DNA from: Actinopolymorpha pittospori
GTDB lineage: Bacteria > Actinomycetota > Actinomycetes > Propionibacteriales > Actinopolymorphaceae
Length of the DNA stretch: 64,000 nt
Reading direction: 5' to 3'
Assembly (NCBI RefSeq): GCF_014873875.1
Contig: NZ_JADBEM010000001.1
Coordinates: forward strand, 6,510,001 to 6,574,000
The notes under the pieces are model-generated. The model saw only the letters and a list, made by a program, of their open reading frames with translations. It did not search any database and was not told the origin of the DNA. The position numbers and the translations under genes are program-made. This document shows, in pieces, positions 25,975-33,913 of the stretch (position 1 is its first letter; each line of letters starts with the position of its first letter).

Positions 25975-27234
25975 ATGACTCCTGATCAGATAGCGGAGTT
26001 GCGGCCGAGGCTTGGCGAGTTCGCAGCCGACATGCTGGGTTGTCTTGCGCGTTCGGATCAGCGTGCCACGGGTGAGTTGTATCTGCGTGGCCTGTTGACT
26101 GATGGTCGGCGTAAGTCGATGCAGCCGATGGCGGAGCGGCTGGGTGTGGATCATCAGCGGTTGCAGCAGTTCGTCACCTCCTCGACATGGGATTTCACCG
26201 CGGTGCGGCGCAGGTTGAGCTCGTGGGCTGCGCAGGCGATTGGGCCGCGGGCATACGTGATCGACGACACCGGATTCCCCAAGGACGGACCTGCCTCGGC
26301 GTGTGTGGCCTGGCAGTATTCCGGGACGTTGGGCAAGACCGCCAACTGCCAGATCGGGGTGAGTGTTCACGCGGTCAACGACACCTGCTCGGCGGCGGTC
26401 GACTGGCGGTTGTTCTGCCCGGAAAGCTGGGACGACAAGGCCTGTGATGATCCCGAGCAGGCCGAGAAGGTCCGCCGGAAGCGAGCCGAATCCAAAGTCC
26501 CTGACGACGTGAGGCATATCGAGAAGTGGCGGCTCGCGCTGGACATGCTTGATGAGCAGACCGAATGGGGGTCGCCGAGGCTTCCCGTCGTTGCCGATGC
26601 CGGATATGGGGATTGCACCAGGTTCCGGCTCGGCGTGGAAGAACGTGGCCTGGACTATGTGGTCGCACTCAAAGCCGGCACCAGCGCCCACCCCGGCGAA
26701 GCGGAGCCGGTGAGACCGCCACGTAACGGTGGTCCTGGCAGACGTCCCAAGCCCCACTACCCGAAGCCGGCATCGAGTCTGCGCGAGATCGCCATGGCGG
26801 CCGGCCGCGATGCCTACCAGGAGGTGGCGTGGCGGCAGGGGACCAGAAAAACGAAAGGTAATCCGAGTGCTGCCATGACCTCGAAGTTCGCGGTGTTCGT
26901 GGTACGTCCGGCCAACCGCGACATCCCTCGCGCAGACGATGGGACCTTGCCGGCGAAGCTGCTGCTGGTCGAATGGCCCGATGAGGCGAACGAGCCTACC
27001 GACTACTGGCTTTCTAACCTGCCTGCCGACACACCGATCGATCAGCTCGTCGACCTGGCAAAGATCCGGTGGCGGATCGAACATGACTACCGCGAACTGA
27101 AAACCGGGCTCGGCCTCGACCACTTCGAAGGACGCTCCTGGACCGGCTGGAACCGCCACGTCACACTCGTCGCGATCGCCCAAGCTTTCTGCACCATGGT
27201 CAGACTCGACCCAAAACAGGATGCGCCGGCCTGA
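25975..27234 (+). CDS. IS701-family DDE transposase (zero-frame product)
   Basis: A 419-residue transposase. The DDE residues appear as D in AYVIDDTGFPKDG (~92-104), D in LPVVADAGYGD (~203-213) and E in KIRWRIEHDYRELKTGLGLD (~363-382). The N-terminal part is the helical DNA-binding region of IS701 enzymes (LGVDHQRLQQFVTSSTWD). The zero frame stops at 27234. A coding-like extension of 44 residues (GLSLYAVVHELQIVLALIAG, then CPTC) follows in the -1 frame and ends at 27350, 19 bases from the element end. A CCCAAAA slippery site at 27210-27216 could join them into a 458-residue enzyme. Confidence 0.93.
   Translation: MTPDQIAELRPRLGEFAADMLGCLARSDQRATGELYLRGLLTDGRRKSMQPMAERLGVDHQRLQQFVTSSTWDFTAVRRRLSSWAAQAIGPRAYVIDDTGFPKDGPASACVAWQYSGTLGKTANCQIGVSVHAVNDTCSAAVDWRLFCPESWDDKACDDPEQAEKVRRKRAESKVPDDVRHIEKWRLALDMLDEQTEWGSPRLPVVADAGYGDCTRFRLGVEERGLDYVVALKAGTSAHPGEAEPVRPPRNGGPGRRPKPHYPKPASSLREIAMAAGRDAYQEVAWRQGTRKTKGNPSAAMTSKFAVFVVRPANRDIPRADDGTLPAKLLLVEWPDEANEPTDYWLSNLPADTPIDQLVDLAKIRWRIEHDYRELKTGLGLDHFEGRSWTGWNRHVTLVAIAQAFCTMVRLDPKQDAPA
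27210..27216 (+). other. candidate -1 ribosomal frameshift site C_CCA_AAA
   Basis: The heptamer is in the exact X_XXY_YYZ register of the transposase frame (GAC CCA AAA). Slipping by -1 gives ACA GGA TGC GCC GGC CTG and runs 44 codons to TGA at 27350. The extension has ordinary amino acid composition and a CPTC motif. A simple inactivating frameshift mutation is the alternative. Confidence 0.5.
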
Positions 27235-27479
27235 GCTTGTACGCAGTCGTACACGAGCTACAAATCGTGCTCGCCCTCATCGCCGGCGCATGCCCCACCT
27301 GCCGACAAGAAGTCACCATCGACCACATCGAAGCACTCGCCCCACCATGATCGACATGACAAAGTCCTACTAGGACACGCCCTAGGTTTCGCGGCGTCGC
27401 GTCGGGCTGCGCGCCGCATCCAGGCCGGCGGCGTTGTGGCCGTCCGGGGCGGCACGGCCGCGCCGCCCCGGAGGATCGG

Positions 27480-28250
27480 TCAGAAGAGGGTGAACCCGCC
27501 GTCGATGACCATGACGGAGCCGGTCATGAAGCTCGAGGCGTCGCTCGCGAGGAAGACGACGGCCGGCCCGAGCTCCTCCGGAAGGCCGTACCTCTTCATC
27601 GCGGCGGGCTCGACGCACCACGGCTGGTACTCCGGCTGGTCGACAGGCGACATCTCGGTGAGGAAGTAACCGGGCGCGAGGGCGTTCACCCGGATGCCGT
27701 GCGGGGCCCACTCGGCCGCCAGCGCCTTGGTCAGCTGGTGGACCGCCGCCTTGGACGCGAGGTAGGGAGGTTGCCAGCGCGGCTGGTTGACGATCATCGC
27801 CGACATCGAGCCGATGTTGACGATGGACCCGCCTCCGCGTTCGACCATCTGTCGTCCGACGGCCCGGCTGCACAGCCACACGCCGTCGAGGTTGGTGGCG
27901 AGGACCTCGCGCCACGCCGAGTCGGGTGTCTCCAGGGCGCGTCCCGCGACACTGATGCCGGCGTTGTTGACGAGGACGTCGATCGGGCCGAGCTCCCGGG
28001 TCACCTGCTCGACCATCGACTCGACCTGGCCGGAATCGGTCACGTCGGCCTGGACGGCGCAGGTACGGATGCCCTGCTCCGCCAGCTCCTTGGCGGCCTC
28101 CCGGGTCGCCTCGACCCCCCGCGCCACGAGCGCCACACTCGCGCCGGCCTCGCCGAGCGCCTGCGCCATGGCCCGGCCGAGGCCCCTGCTCGCTCCGGTG
28201 ACCAGCGCGACCTTGCCGGCGAGGGAGAACTTCTCCAGCACCTTCGTCAC
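27480..28250 (-). CDS. SDR-family oxidoreductase
   Basis: A 256-residue classical short-chain dehydrogenase. The cofactor motif is TGASRGLG (18-25), with VNNAGIS (95-100), catalytic S148 in NIGSMS and Y163-x3-K167. The Arg after the glycine motif and a basic residue after strand 2 (VARGVEATR) leave NAD or NADP open. Relatives oxidise gluconate, keto-deoxy sugar acids or other sugar-derived alcohols. The start overlaps the end of the enolase-superfamily gene (ATGA). In this operon it probably acts on the dehydrated or epimerised product of that enzyme. The 107 bases between its stop and the IS hold no gene. Confidence 0.92.
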   Translation of the reverse strand: MTKVLEKFSLAGKVALVTGASRGLGRAMAQALGEAGASVALVARGVEATREAAKELAEQGIRTCAVQADVTDSGQVESMVEQVTRELGPIDVLVNNAGISVAGRALETPDSAWREVLATNLDGVWLCSRAVGRQMVERGGGSIVNIGSMSAMIVNQPRWQPPYLASKAAVHQLTKALAAEWAPHGIRVNALAPGYFLTEMSPVDQPEYQPWCVEPAAMKRYGLPEELGPAVVFLASDASSFMTGSVMVIDGGFTLF

Positions 28251-29350
28251 TCGTGCGCTCCTTCGTGCGGTGAGAGTTCCACGCCGAAGCCGGGCGCGGA
28301 GGAGAGTTCGATGGAGCCCTCGACCAGGTGGTAGCTGGCGGGCTCGACACCGGTGGTGTGTCCGGGCACCCCCTCGACGACGGCGACGTTGCCGAGGCCG
28401 GCGGCGATGTGGGCGGCGTACAGGCTCTTCAACGGCTGCCCCCAGGCGTGCGGCGAGGCGGCCACTCCAGCAGCCACCACCTCCGGCATGACCTGGCGCC
28501 AGGCCGTGAAGCCGTAGGACACGACGTCCATCAACAAGACGTCGAGCAGGCCCCCTGCGGCGAGGTCGAGCAGCAGGGGGATGTCCGGTCGGGCCTCCCC
28601 GTCGGCGATCAGCGCGGTCGACCCCAGCCGCTTCAGGTCGCCGCGCAGCCGGCGCAGATCCTCGTGCGTCTCCGGGAACGGCTCCTCGATCCAGTAGAGG
28701 CCGCAGTCGGCCACGGCCTCGAGGTAGTCGACGAACCGCTCCGCCGGATAGCCGTCGTTGGCGTCCACCAGGATCCGGGCGTCGGGATAAGCGGCCCGCA
28801 CGGCTCTGGTCACCTCGATGTCGCGGGCCACCCCGTCGGCCGCGGCCATCCAGCGGTTGCCGCGGCCGATCTTCAGCTTGAACGCGCGATGGCCGAGCGC
28901 GTGGTCGGCCGCGCAGTTGGCGAGTACGGCGTCGAGGCCGCGCGGATCGTCGTCCGGATCGAGGTCGTCGAAGTAGATCGCCGCGTCGTAGCAGGGGACC
29001 GTCGTGGAGCCGGCCGCGCCGAGCATGGCGTAGACGGGCTGGTCGAGCAGGCGGCCGGCGAGGTCGTGCAGGGCGAGGTCGAGGGGCATCGCGGTCGGTT
29101 CGGTGACGCCGAGAGCGGGGTCGAACACGTCCTCGACGCGGCGTCCCACCAGCGGCTGGCAGGGGTCGACGTCGCCGAGGGCGATGCCCCAGCCGGAGGC
29201 GCCCTGGTCGGTGTGGACGACGGTGACGGTGTAGGTGCCGCCGGATCCGTGGGAGCCGAGCCGGGCGTTGCGGCCGACCGTCCTCGGGTAGTGGTCGTGG
29301 AGCTTTCTGGTCGAGATGCGGTCGATCCGGTGGTCGGCCAGTGCTGACAT
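28247..29350 (-). CDS. enolase-superfamily (mandelate racemase/muconate lactonizing type) enzyme
   Basis: A 367-residue enzyme with an N-terminal cap (1-~120) and a modified TIM barrel. Active-site residues are in place: K158-x-K160 in FKLKIG as the general base, metal ligands D196 (LVDANDGY), E222 (WIEEPFPE) and E252 (ADGEARPD), and H301 in SPHAWGQPLK as the opposite base or acid. This set fits sugar-acid dehydratases or epimerases rather than OSBS-type enzymes. The ATG shares one base with the regulator stop (TGATG), so expression is coupled to LacI. Substrate unknown; an acid sugar is inferred from the SDR and transporter nearby. Confidence 0.9.
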   Translation of the reverse strand: MSALADHRIDRISTRKLHDHYPRTVGRNARLGSHGSGGTYTVTVVHTDQGASGWGIALGDVDPCQPLVGRRVEDVFDPALGVTEPTAMPLDLALHDLAGRLLDQPVYAMLGAAGSTTVPCYDAAIYFDDLDPDDDPRGLDAVLANCAADHALGHRAFKLKIGRGNRWMAAADGVARDIEVTRAVRAAYPDARILVDANDGYPAERFVDYLEAVADCGLYWIEEPFPETHEDLRRLRGDLKRLGSTALIADGEARPDIPLLLDLAAGGLLDVLLMDVVSYGFTAWRQVMPEVVAAGVAASPHAWGQPLKSLYAAHIAAGLGNVAVVEGVPGHTTGVEPASYHLVEGSIELSSAPGFGVELSPHEGAHE

Positions 29351-30378
29351 CAGGTCCTCTCGACGGGCGTATGGGCGGTGGATCCGCGGACGACGAGTTC
29401 GCAGGACAGCTTTGTGACGGTGGCTGCGGTCGGCTCGCTGGAGGACTCGGCGATCCGGTGGCGCAGGCGTTCGATCCCGGCCTCGACGATGCCCTGGACC
29501 GGCTGGTCGACCGTGGTCAGGTCGAACGCCTCCCACGAGGCCATGTCGGTGTTGTCGAACGCCGCCACCCACACGTCGTCGGGAACCCGGACGCCGAGTG
29601 ACCGGGCGCCGTCGAGCACGCCGAAGCCCAACATGTCGGTGACCGCGAAGATGGCCGTCGGTGGTGACCTGCGGGCGAGAAGGGAACGCGCGGACCGGTG
29701 TCCGTCGGCGTGGTTGAAGGGGCCGCGGCGAACGTTGCGCTGGGGGAGTCGGACACCGGCGTCGGCGAGCGCGGCGCGGAAACCCTGCTCCCGGTCCCGG
29801 GCGGTGCTGACCGAAATCGGCGAAGTGACGAGGCCGATCTCGGTGTGTCCGGCCTGGACGAGGTAGCGGCCGAGGTCGTAGGCGCCCTGCCAGTTGTCAC
29901 CGAGAACCTGGTCGCCGCCGAAGTCGTCGACGCCGCGGTGGAGGAGCACGGTAGGGGTCCCCGAGGACAGCGCCAGCGTGTGCAGCTCGGAGGAGAACGT
30001 CGCCGAGGTGAAGACGAAGCCGTCGACCAGCCGTTGGTGGATGACCTGACGCACCGTCTCCTGCGGGTCGTGCTCGACGTTCCAGAGGATCATCTGCAGC
30101 CCGAGGTCGCTCAGCCGGCGCCCGATCAGATCGAGCATCGTGGAGTGAAAAGGGCTGGTCACACGGCTCATGAAGACACCGATGGAGCCCGTGCGGCCGG
30201 TCTTCATCGCCCGCGCGAGAGCGTGCGGTGTGTAGTTGGCCTCCTCCAGAACCTTCAGCACTCGTGCGCGGGTCTCGGCATTGACCCGCGGGCTGTTGGT
30301 GAGCACCCGGGAGACAGTCGACTGTGAGACGCCCGCCAGGCGGGCGAGGTCCCTGCTCGTCGGAATGCGGTTGCCCAT
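29350..30378 (-). CDS. LacI-family transcriptional regulator
   Basis: A 342-residue repressor. The N-terminal helix-turn-helix is SRDLARLAGVSQSTVSRVL (8-26) with the hinge helix YTPHALARAMKTGRTGSIGV (~49-68), then a two-lobe sugar-binding domain with VLGDNWQGAYDLGRYLVQAG and AVTDMLGFGVLDGA. The ATG at 30378 has GGAGAG upstream. It is the first gene of the minus-strand operon (lacI, enolase-type, SDR) and divergent from the ABC transporter operon; the operator candidate at 30552-30571 lies between the two and overlaps the transporter promoter. The effector is probably the imported sugar or a breakdown product. Confidence 0.92.
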   Translation of the reverse strand: MGNRIPTSRDLARLAGVSQSTVSRVLTNSPRVNAETRARVLKVLEEANYTPHALARAMKTGRTGSIGVFMSRVTSPFHSTMLDLIGRRLSDLGLQMILWNVEHDPQETVRQVIHQRLVDGFVFTSATFSSELHTLALSSGTPTVLLHRGVDDFGGDQVLGDNWQGAYDLGRYLVQAGHTEIGLVTSPISVSTARDREQGFRAALADAGVRLPQRNVRRGPFNHADGHRSARSLLARRSPPTAIFAVTDMLGFGVLDGARSLGVRVPDDVWVAAFDNTDMASWEAFDLTTVDQPVQGIVEAGIERLRHRIAESSSEPTAATVTKLSCELVVRGSTAHTPVERT

Positions 30379-30530
30379 TCGTCTCTCCTGCCCCCATCCA
30401 GAACACGCGCCATCGCGTGGGGTGGGGGTCATCATGCCGCTCGAAGGCGCCTTCAGACCAGTCCCAGGCGCCGGCGGGTACGCCCAAGAATCGTCGCTGT
30501 CGAGGGCTCCGTCCAGTTCCTGCCGGACTG

Positions 30531-30571
30531 TTGACCTTGGTCGGCCAACGGGTGTACATACGTATTCACAC
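30531..30571 (+). promoter_or_regulatory. promoter with overlapping quasi-palindromic operator for the ABC/glycosidase operon
   Basis: TTGACC (30531-30536) and TACATA (30555-30560) are 18 bases apart. The -10 lies inside GTGTacATACGTATtcACAC (30552-30571), a quasi-palindrome in which 16 of 20 positions match their complement. This layout fits repression by the LacI protein encoded upstream. About 97 bases of leader precede the binding-protein start codon. Confidence 0.55.
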
Positions 30572-30668
30572 GTTCGTTACGCCGGTGGTGAAACCCCGCC
30601 GAAGAGGCGGATTCGCTTTGTGGGAAGGAATCCGCGATGCACGACACGTATGAGTTGGGAGTTTCCCC

Positions 30669-31964
30669 ATGACCACACACATGGCCCCGCTGAGTCGTCG
30701 CTCGCTCCTCGGTGGCGCGCTCGGCCTGGCGGGCGGGAGCCTTCTCCTCGGCTGTGGGAAGTCCGGTGGCGGCGGTTCCGGCGACGGGATCACCATGCTG
30801 AACTGGGAGCAGACGGCCGGGACGCCACTGGAGAAGGCGATCCGCGAGTACGAGAAGCAGAGCGGAACCAAGGTCACCATCCAGCCCGCCGTGACCGGCG
30901 ATGCCTACGACACGAAGATGCGGACGCTGCTCGCCGGTGGCGACCCGCCCGACGTGATGAGGATCAACGACGACTTCGTCCGCGGCTTCTCCGACCAGGG
31001 CGCGCTCCTGGACCTGAACACCTACGTCAAGCGCGACAAGCTCGACACCAGCCAGTTCGCCAAGGAGGCCTTCGAGTTTCCGAAGCAGGCGGACGGCTCC
31101 CATACCGCCTGGGTGCTCGGGTACCAGCCACGGCTGATCTTCTACAACGTCGACATGTTCAAGGAGGCCGGCGTTCCGCTGCCTCCGACGACCTGGACGT
31201 CCGACGGCTGGACGTGGGACGACTTCGCCGACGCGGCGAAGAAGCTGACCATCCCGGGTAAGCGGTACGGCGGCCTGATCTACCTCGACACCGGTTACGA
31301 GCAGACCTTCGCCGTCAACCACGGCAGCGCCACCGGCATCTTCTCCAAGGACGGCACGCAGTTCACGCTCGCCGACCAGAAGGAGGTCGAGGCGATGCAG
31401 TGGGCGACCGACCTCACCTGCAAGGCGCACGTGCAGCCGCCGTGGTCGGAGCTGCAGCAGGACAGCATCCAGAACCAGATGTTCGCGCAAGGCAAACTTG
31501 CCATGCTGTTCACCGGGTTCGGGACCGTTCCCTACCTGCGCCAGACCATAAAGGACTTCACCTGGGACATCGCGCCGCCGCCGGGTGACGTCGAGCAGAA
31601 GACCGAGTCCAGCGTCATCGTCTTCACCATCGCCAAGTCCGCGAAGAACCCGGACAAGGCGTGGGAGCTGCTGAAGTTCCTCTCCGGCGAGGAGGGCGGC
31701 AAGATCCTGCTCGAGGGCGGAGCCTTCACGCCGATCAACCTCAAGGCGGCCGAAGGACTCAAGCCCGGCAAGGAAGCGCCCGCCCACATCGAGTTGTTCG
31801 CCGAGGCAGCGAAGCACCTCACGGCGACCAACCAGACGAAGAACACCATCGGCGCCCGGCAGTTGTACCGCCCCGCTCTGGACGCGGCCTACAACTGCGA
31901 GAAGTCCGTCGGAGACGTCCTGAAGGAGATCAAGCCGCAGGTGCTGGACGCGCTCAAGGGCTAG
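30669..31964 (+). CDS. ABC transporter sugar-binding lipoprotein
   Basis: A 431-residue extracellular solute-binding protein of family 1. The signal region has a twin-Arg-like SRRSLLGGALG stretch and a lipobox ending at C29 (SLLLGC), followed by a Gly/Ser linker, so the mature protein is lipid-anchored. The body has the usual pattern TMLNWEQTAGTPLEKAI, LLAGGDPPDVMRIND and PDKAWELLKFLSGEEGG. It should deliver an oligosaccharide to the two permeases encoded next. No ATPase gene is present; CUT1 systems in actinomycetes often share an MsiK-type ATPase encoded elsewhere. First gene after the operator-controlled promoter. Confidence 0.95.
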   Translation: MTTHMAPLSRRSLLGGALGLAGGSLLLGCGKSGGGGSGDGITMLNWEQTAGTPLEKAIREYEKQSGTKVTIQPAVTGDAYDTKMRTLLAGGDPPDVMRINDDFVRGFSDQGALLDLNTYVKRDKLDTSQFAKEAFEFPKQADGSHTAWVLGYQPRLIFYNVDMFKEAGVPLPPTTWTSDGWTWDDFADAAKKLTIPGKRYGGLIYLDTGYEQTFAVNHGSATGIFSKDGTQFTLADQKEVEAMQWATDLTCKAHVQPPWSELQQDSIQNQMFAQGKLAMLFTGFGTVPYLRQTIKDFTWDIAPPPGDVEQKTESSVIVFTIAKSAKNPDKAWELLKFLSGEEGGKILLEGGAFTPINLKAAEGLKPGKEAPAHIELFAEAAKHLTATNQTKNTIGARQLYRPALDAAYNCEKSVGDVLKEIKPQVLDALKG

Positions 31965-32039
31965 CCCGGATCCGCGTCCCGCACGAGCGACCCCGGAGCA
32001 CCATCTCCGATCACCCCAGACCCGGTGAGGCGGAATCTT

Positions 32040-32981
32040 ATGCAGTCAACGTTGTCGGCCCGTCCGTCTGGGCCCGGCTCGATACCGATCGCACCCAAGG
32101 AGCGGCACGCCAGGTTGCGGCGCAACGTCACCGGCTGGCTGTTCATCGGCCCGATCGTGGTGGGTGTGGCGGCGTTCCAGCTCTTCCCCATCCTGGTGTC
32201 GATCGCTGCGTCCCTGACGGACTGGAACGGCATTTCCACGCCGAAGTTCGTGGGCCTTTCCAACTTCGTACAGCTGTTCACCAGGGATCCACTGTTCCTG
32301 GTGACGTTGAAGAACACGGTGTACTTCACTGTCGTCAGCATTCCCTTGACAATCGGCCTCGGCCTGGTCCTCGCGATGCTGTGCGCCAAGCCCAAGCGGG
32401 GAATCGCCTTCTTCCGGACGGCGTTCTTCGCGCCGTACGTCACCAACGTGGTGGCGATCGGGTTCGTCTGGTTCTACTTCTTCCACCCCAGCGCGGGCGT
32501 CATCAACGGCCTGCTCAAAGAGGTGGGAGTGACCGGGCCCGCCTGGCTGTCGAGTTCGACCTGGGCGATGCCGGCGGTGATCCTGGTCAGCGTCTGGCAG
32601 GGCGTCGGTTATCCGATGATCATCCTGCTCTCGGGCCTGCAGGGAATCCCGGAAGTGCTTTATGAGTCGGCGAAGATGGACGGCGCCACCGGGTGGGCCC
32701 GGACGAGGTACATCACGCTTCCGCTGCTGACCCCACACTTCCTGTTCCTGTTCATCACACAGTTCATCAGTTCGTTCCAGGTCTTCGGGCTCATCTACGT
32801 CATGACCAAGGGCGGACCTGGACACTCCACCAGCGTCTACATCTACAACCTGTACCAGAACGCGTTTGGATACGGAAAGGTCGGATACGCATGCGCGATG
32901 GCCTGGATACTCTTCGCCGTGATCGCGAGCGTGACCTTCGCTCAGTGGAAGCTCCAAAAGCGATGGGTCTTCTATACCTGA
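32040..32981 (+). CDS. ABC sugar permease, MalF-type
   Basis: A 313-residue permease with six hydrophobic segments. The EAA loop that contacts the ATPase is present as ESAKMDGATGWARTRYITLP. The N-terminal ~35 residues are hydrophilic, then WLFIGPIVVGVAAFQLFPI starts the first helix, as in MalF-like CUT1 proteins. The ATG at 32040 is preceded by GAGG; a GTG at 32025 is possible. It follows the binding protein by 75 bases and overlaps the second permease by 19. Confidence 0.94.
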   Translation: MQSTLSARPSGPGSIPIAPKERHARLRRNVTGWLFIGPIVVGVAAFQLFPILVSIAASLTDWNGISTPKFVGLSNFVQLFTRDPLFLVTLKNTVYFTVVSIPLTIGLGLVLAMLCAKPKRGIAFFRTAFFAPYVTNVVAIGFVWFYFFHPSAGVINGLLKEVGVTGPAWLSSSTWAMPAVILVSVWQGVGYPMIILLSGLQGIPEVLYESAKMDGATGWARTRYITLPLLTPHFLFLFITQFISSFQVFGLIYVMTKGGPGHSTSVYIYNLYQNAFGYGKVGYACAMAWILFAVIASVTFAQWKLQKRWVFYT

Positions 32982-33793
32982 GGTTCGGGCAGTCGACTCT
33001 GTACTACGTCATCATGGCCGTCTTGGCGGTGGCGTTCCTGCTGCCGCTGATCTGGATGCTCTGCTCCTCGCTGAAACCGGAGGCGGACGTCCTCTCGATC
33101 CCGCCGACGTTCATCCCGACGAACCCGGAGTGGACCAACTACGCACAGGTCTTCGACCGCATCCCGATCTTCTTGTTCAACAGCGTCAAGCTCGCCGCGT
33201 TGAACGTCGTGGGGATCCTGATCGTGGCCTCGCTGGCGGGGTACGCCTTCGGACGACTGGAGTTCGCCGGCCGGGACGCTGCTTTCATGGTGCTGCTGGC
33301 GACCTCGATCATCCCGGGAATCGCGTACCTGATCCCGCAGTACATCGTGTTCCGCCAGATGGGCTGGGTGGACACGCACTATCCGCTGTGGGTGCCGCGA
33401 GTGTTGACGCCGGTGTTCGGCACCTTCCTGATGCGCCAGTCGTTCATGACGATCCCGAAGGAACTCGAGGACGCGGCGAAGATCGACGGGGCGTCCACCT
33501 TCACGACGTTCTGGCGCATCATGTTGCCGCAGACCAAGCCCGCGTTGGCGGCGATCGGGGTGTTCACCTTCCTGGAGTCCTGGAACGACCTGTTCGGGCC
33601 ACTGATCTTCCTGAACTCCGAAGATCTGCAGACACTTCCTGTGGCGCTCGCGCAGTTCCAGAGCGAATACTTCACTCAGGTCAGCCAGATGATGGCAGGC
33701 GCTACGGTGGCGGTCGTACCAGTGATCATCGTGTTCCTGTTCGCCCAGCGTTACTTCATCCAGGGCATCACGATGACCGGACTGAAGGGGTGA
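32963..33793 (+). CDS. ABC sugar permease, MalG-type
   Basis: A 276-residue permease with six hydrophobic segments and the EAA loop EDAAKIDGASTFTTFWRIML. LPLIWMLCSSLKPEADV after the first helix and the short IQGITMTGLKG tail are typical of the MalG partner in CUT1 importers. The start lies inside the previous gene (19-base overlap), so the two permeases are made together. The next gene begins 120 bases later and has its own ribosome site. Confidence 0.94.
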   Translation: MGLLYLRFGQSTLYYVIMAVLAVAFLLPLIWMLCSSLKPEADVLSIPPTFIPTNPEWTNYAQVFDRIPIFLFNSVKLAALNVVGILIVASLAGYAFGRLEFAGRDAAFMVLLATSIIPGIAYLIPQYIVFRQMGWVDTHYPLWVPRVLTPVFGTFLMRQSFMTIPKELEDAAKIDGASTFTTFWRIMLPQTKPALAAIGVFTFLESWNDLFGPLIFLNSEDLQTLPVALAQFQSEYFTQVSQMMAGATVAVVPVIIVFLFAQRYFIQGITMTGLKG

Positions 33794-33913
33794 GGCCTCC
33801 GGCCGTGAGTGTGGGAGGACGTTGACAGACGTCAGGCATGAACCGCTGACGAGGACGTCAGGCAAGAACGTCGTGAGTATGTAGCCCGTGGCATGAGGAA
33901 AAGGGAGCGTAGC

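Larger units (their letters stand above)
25914..27369 (+). mobile_element. IS701-family insertion sequence, 1,456 bp, with CTAG target duplication
   Basis: Both borders can be read. CTAG occurs directly at 25910-25913 and 27370-27373. Just inside, the left end TAGTACTTTGTTAGGTGT and the reverse complement of the right end, TAGGACTTTGTCATGTCG, agree at 13 of the first 16 positions. The IS701 family makes 4-bp YTAR duplications, and CTAG fits. The element carries one transposase gene and little else. It sits at the stop codon of malate synthase without changing its protein. Its codon use is somewhat less GC-biased than its neighbours. Confidence 0.92.

Noticed and set aside
25914..27369. IS insertion inactivating malate synthase
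   Set aside because: The coding sequence and its TAG stop are complete; only downstream sequence was displaced.
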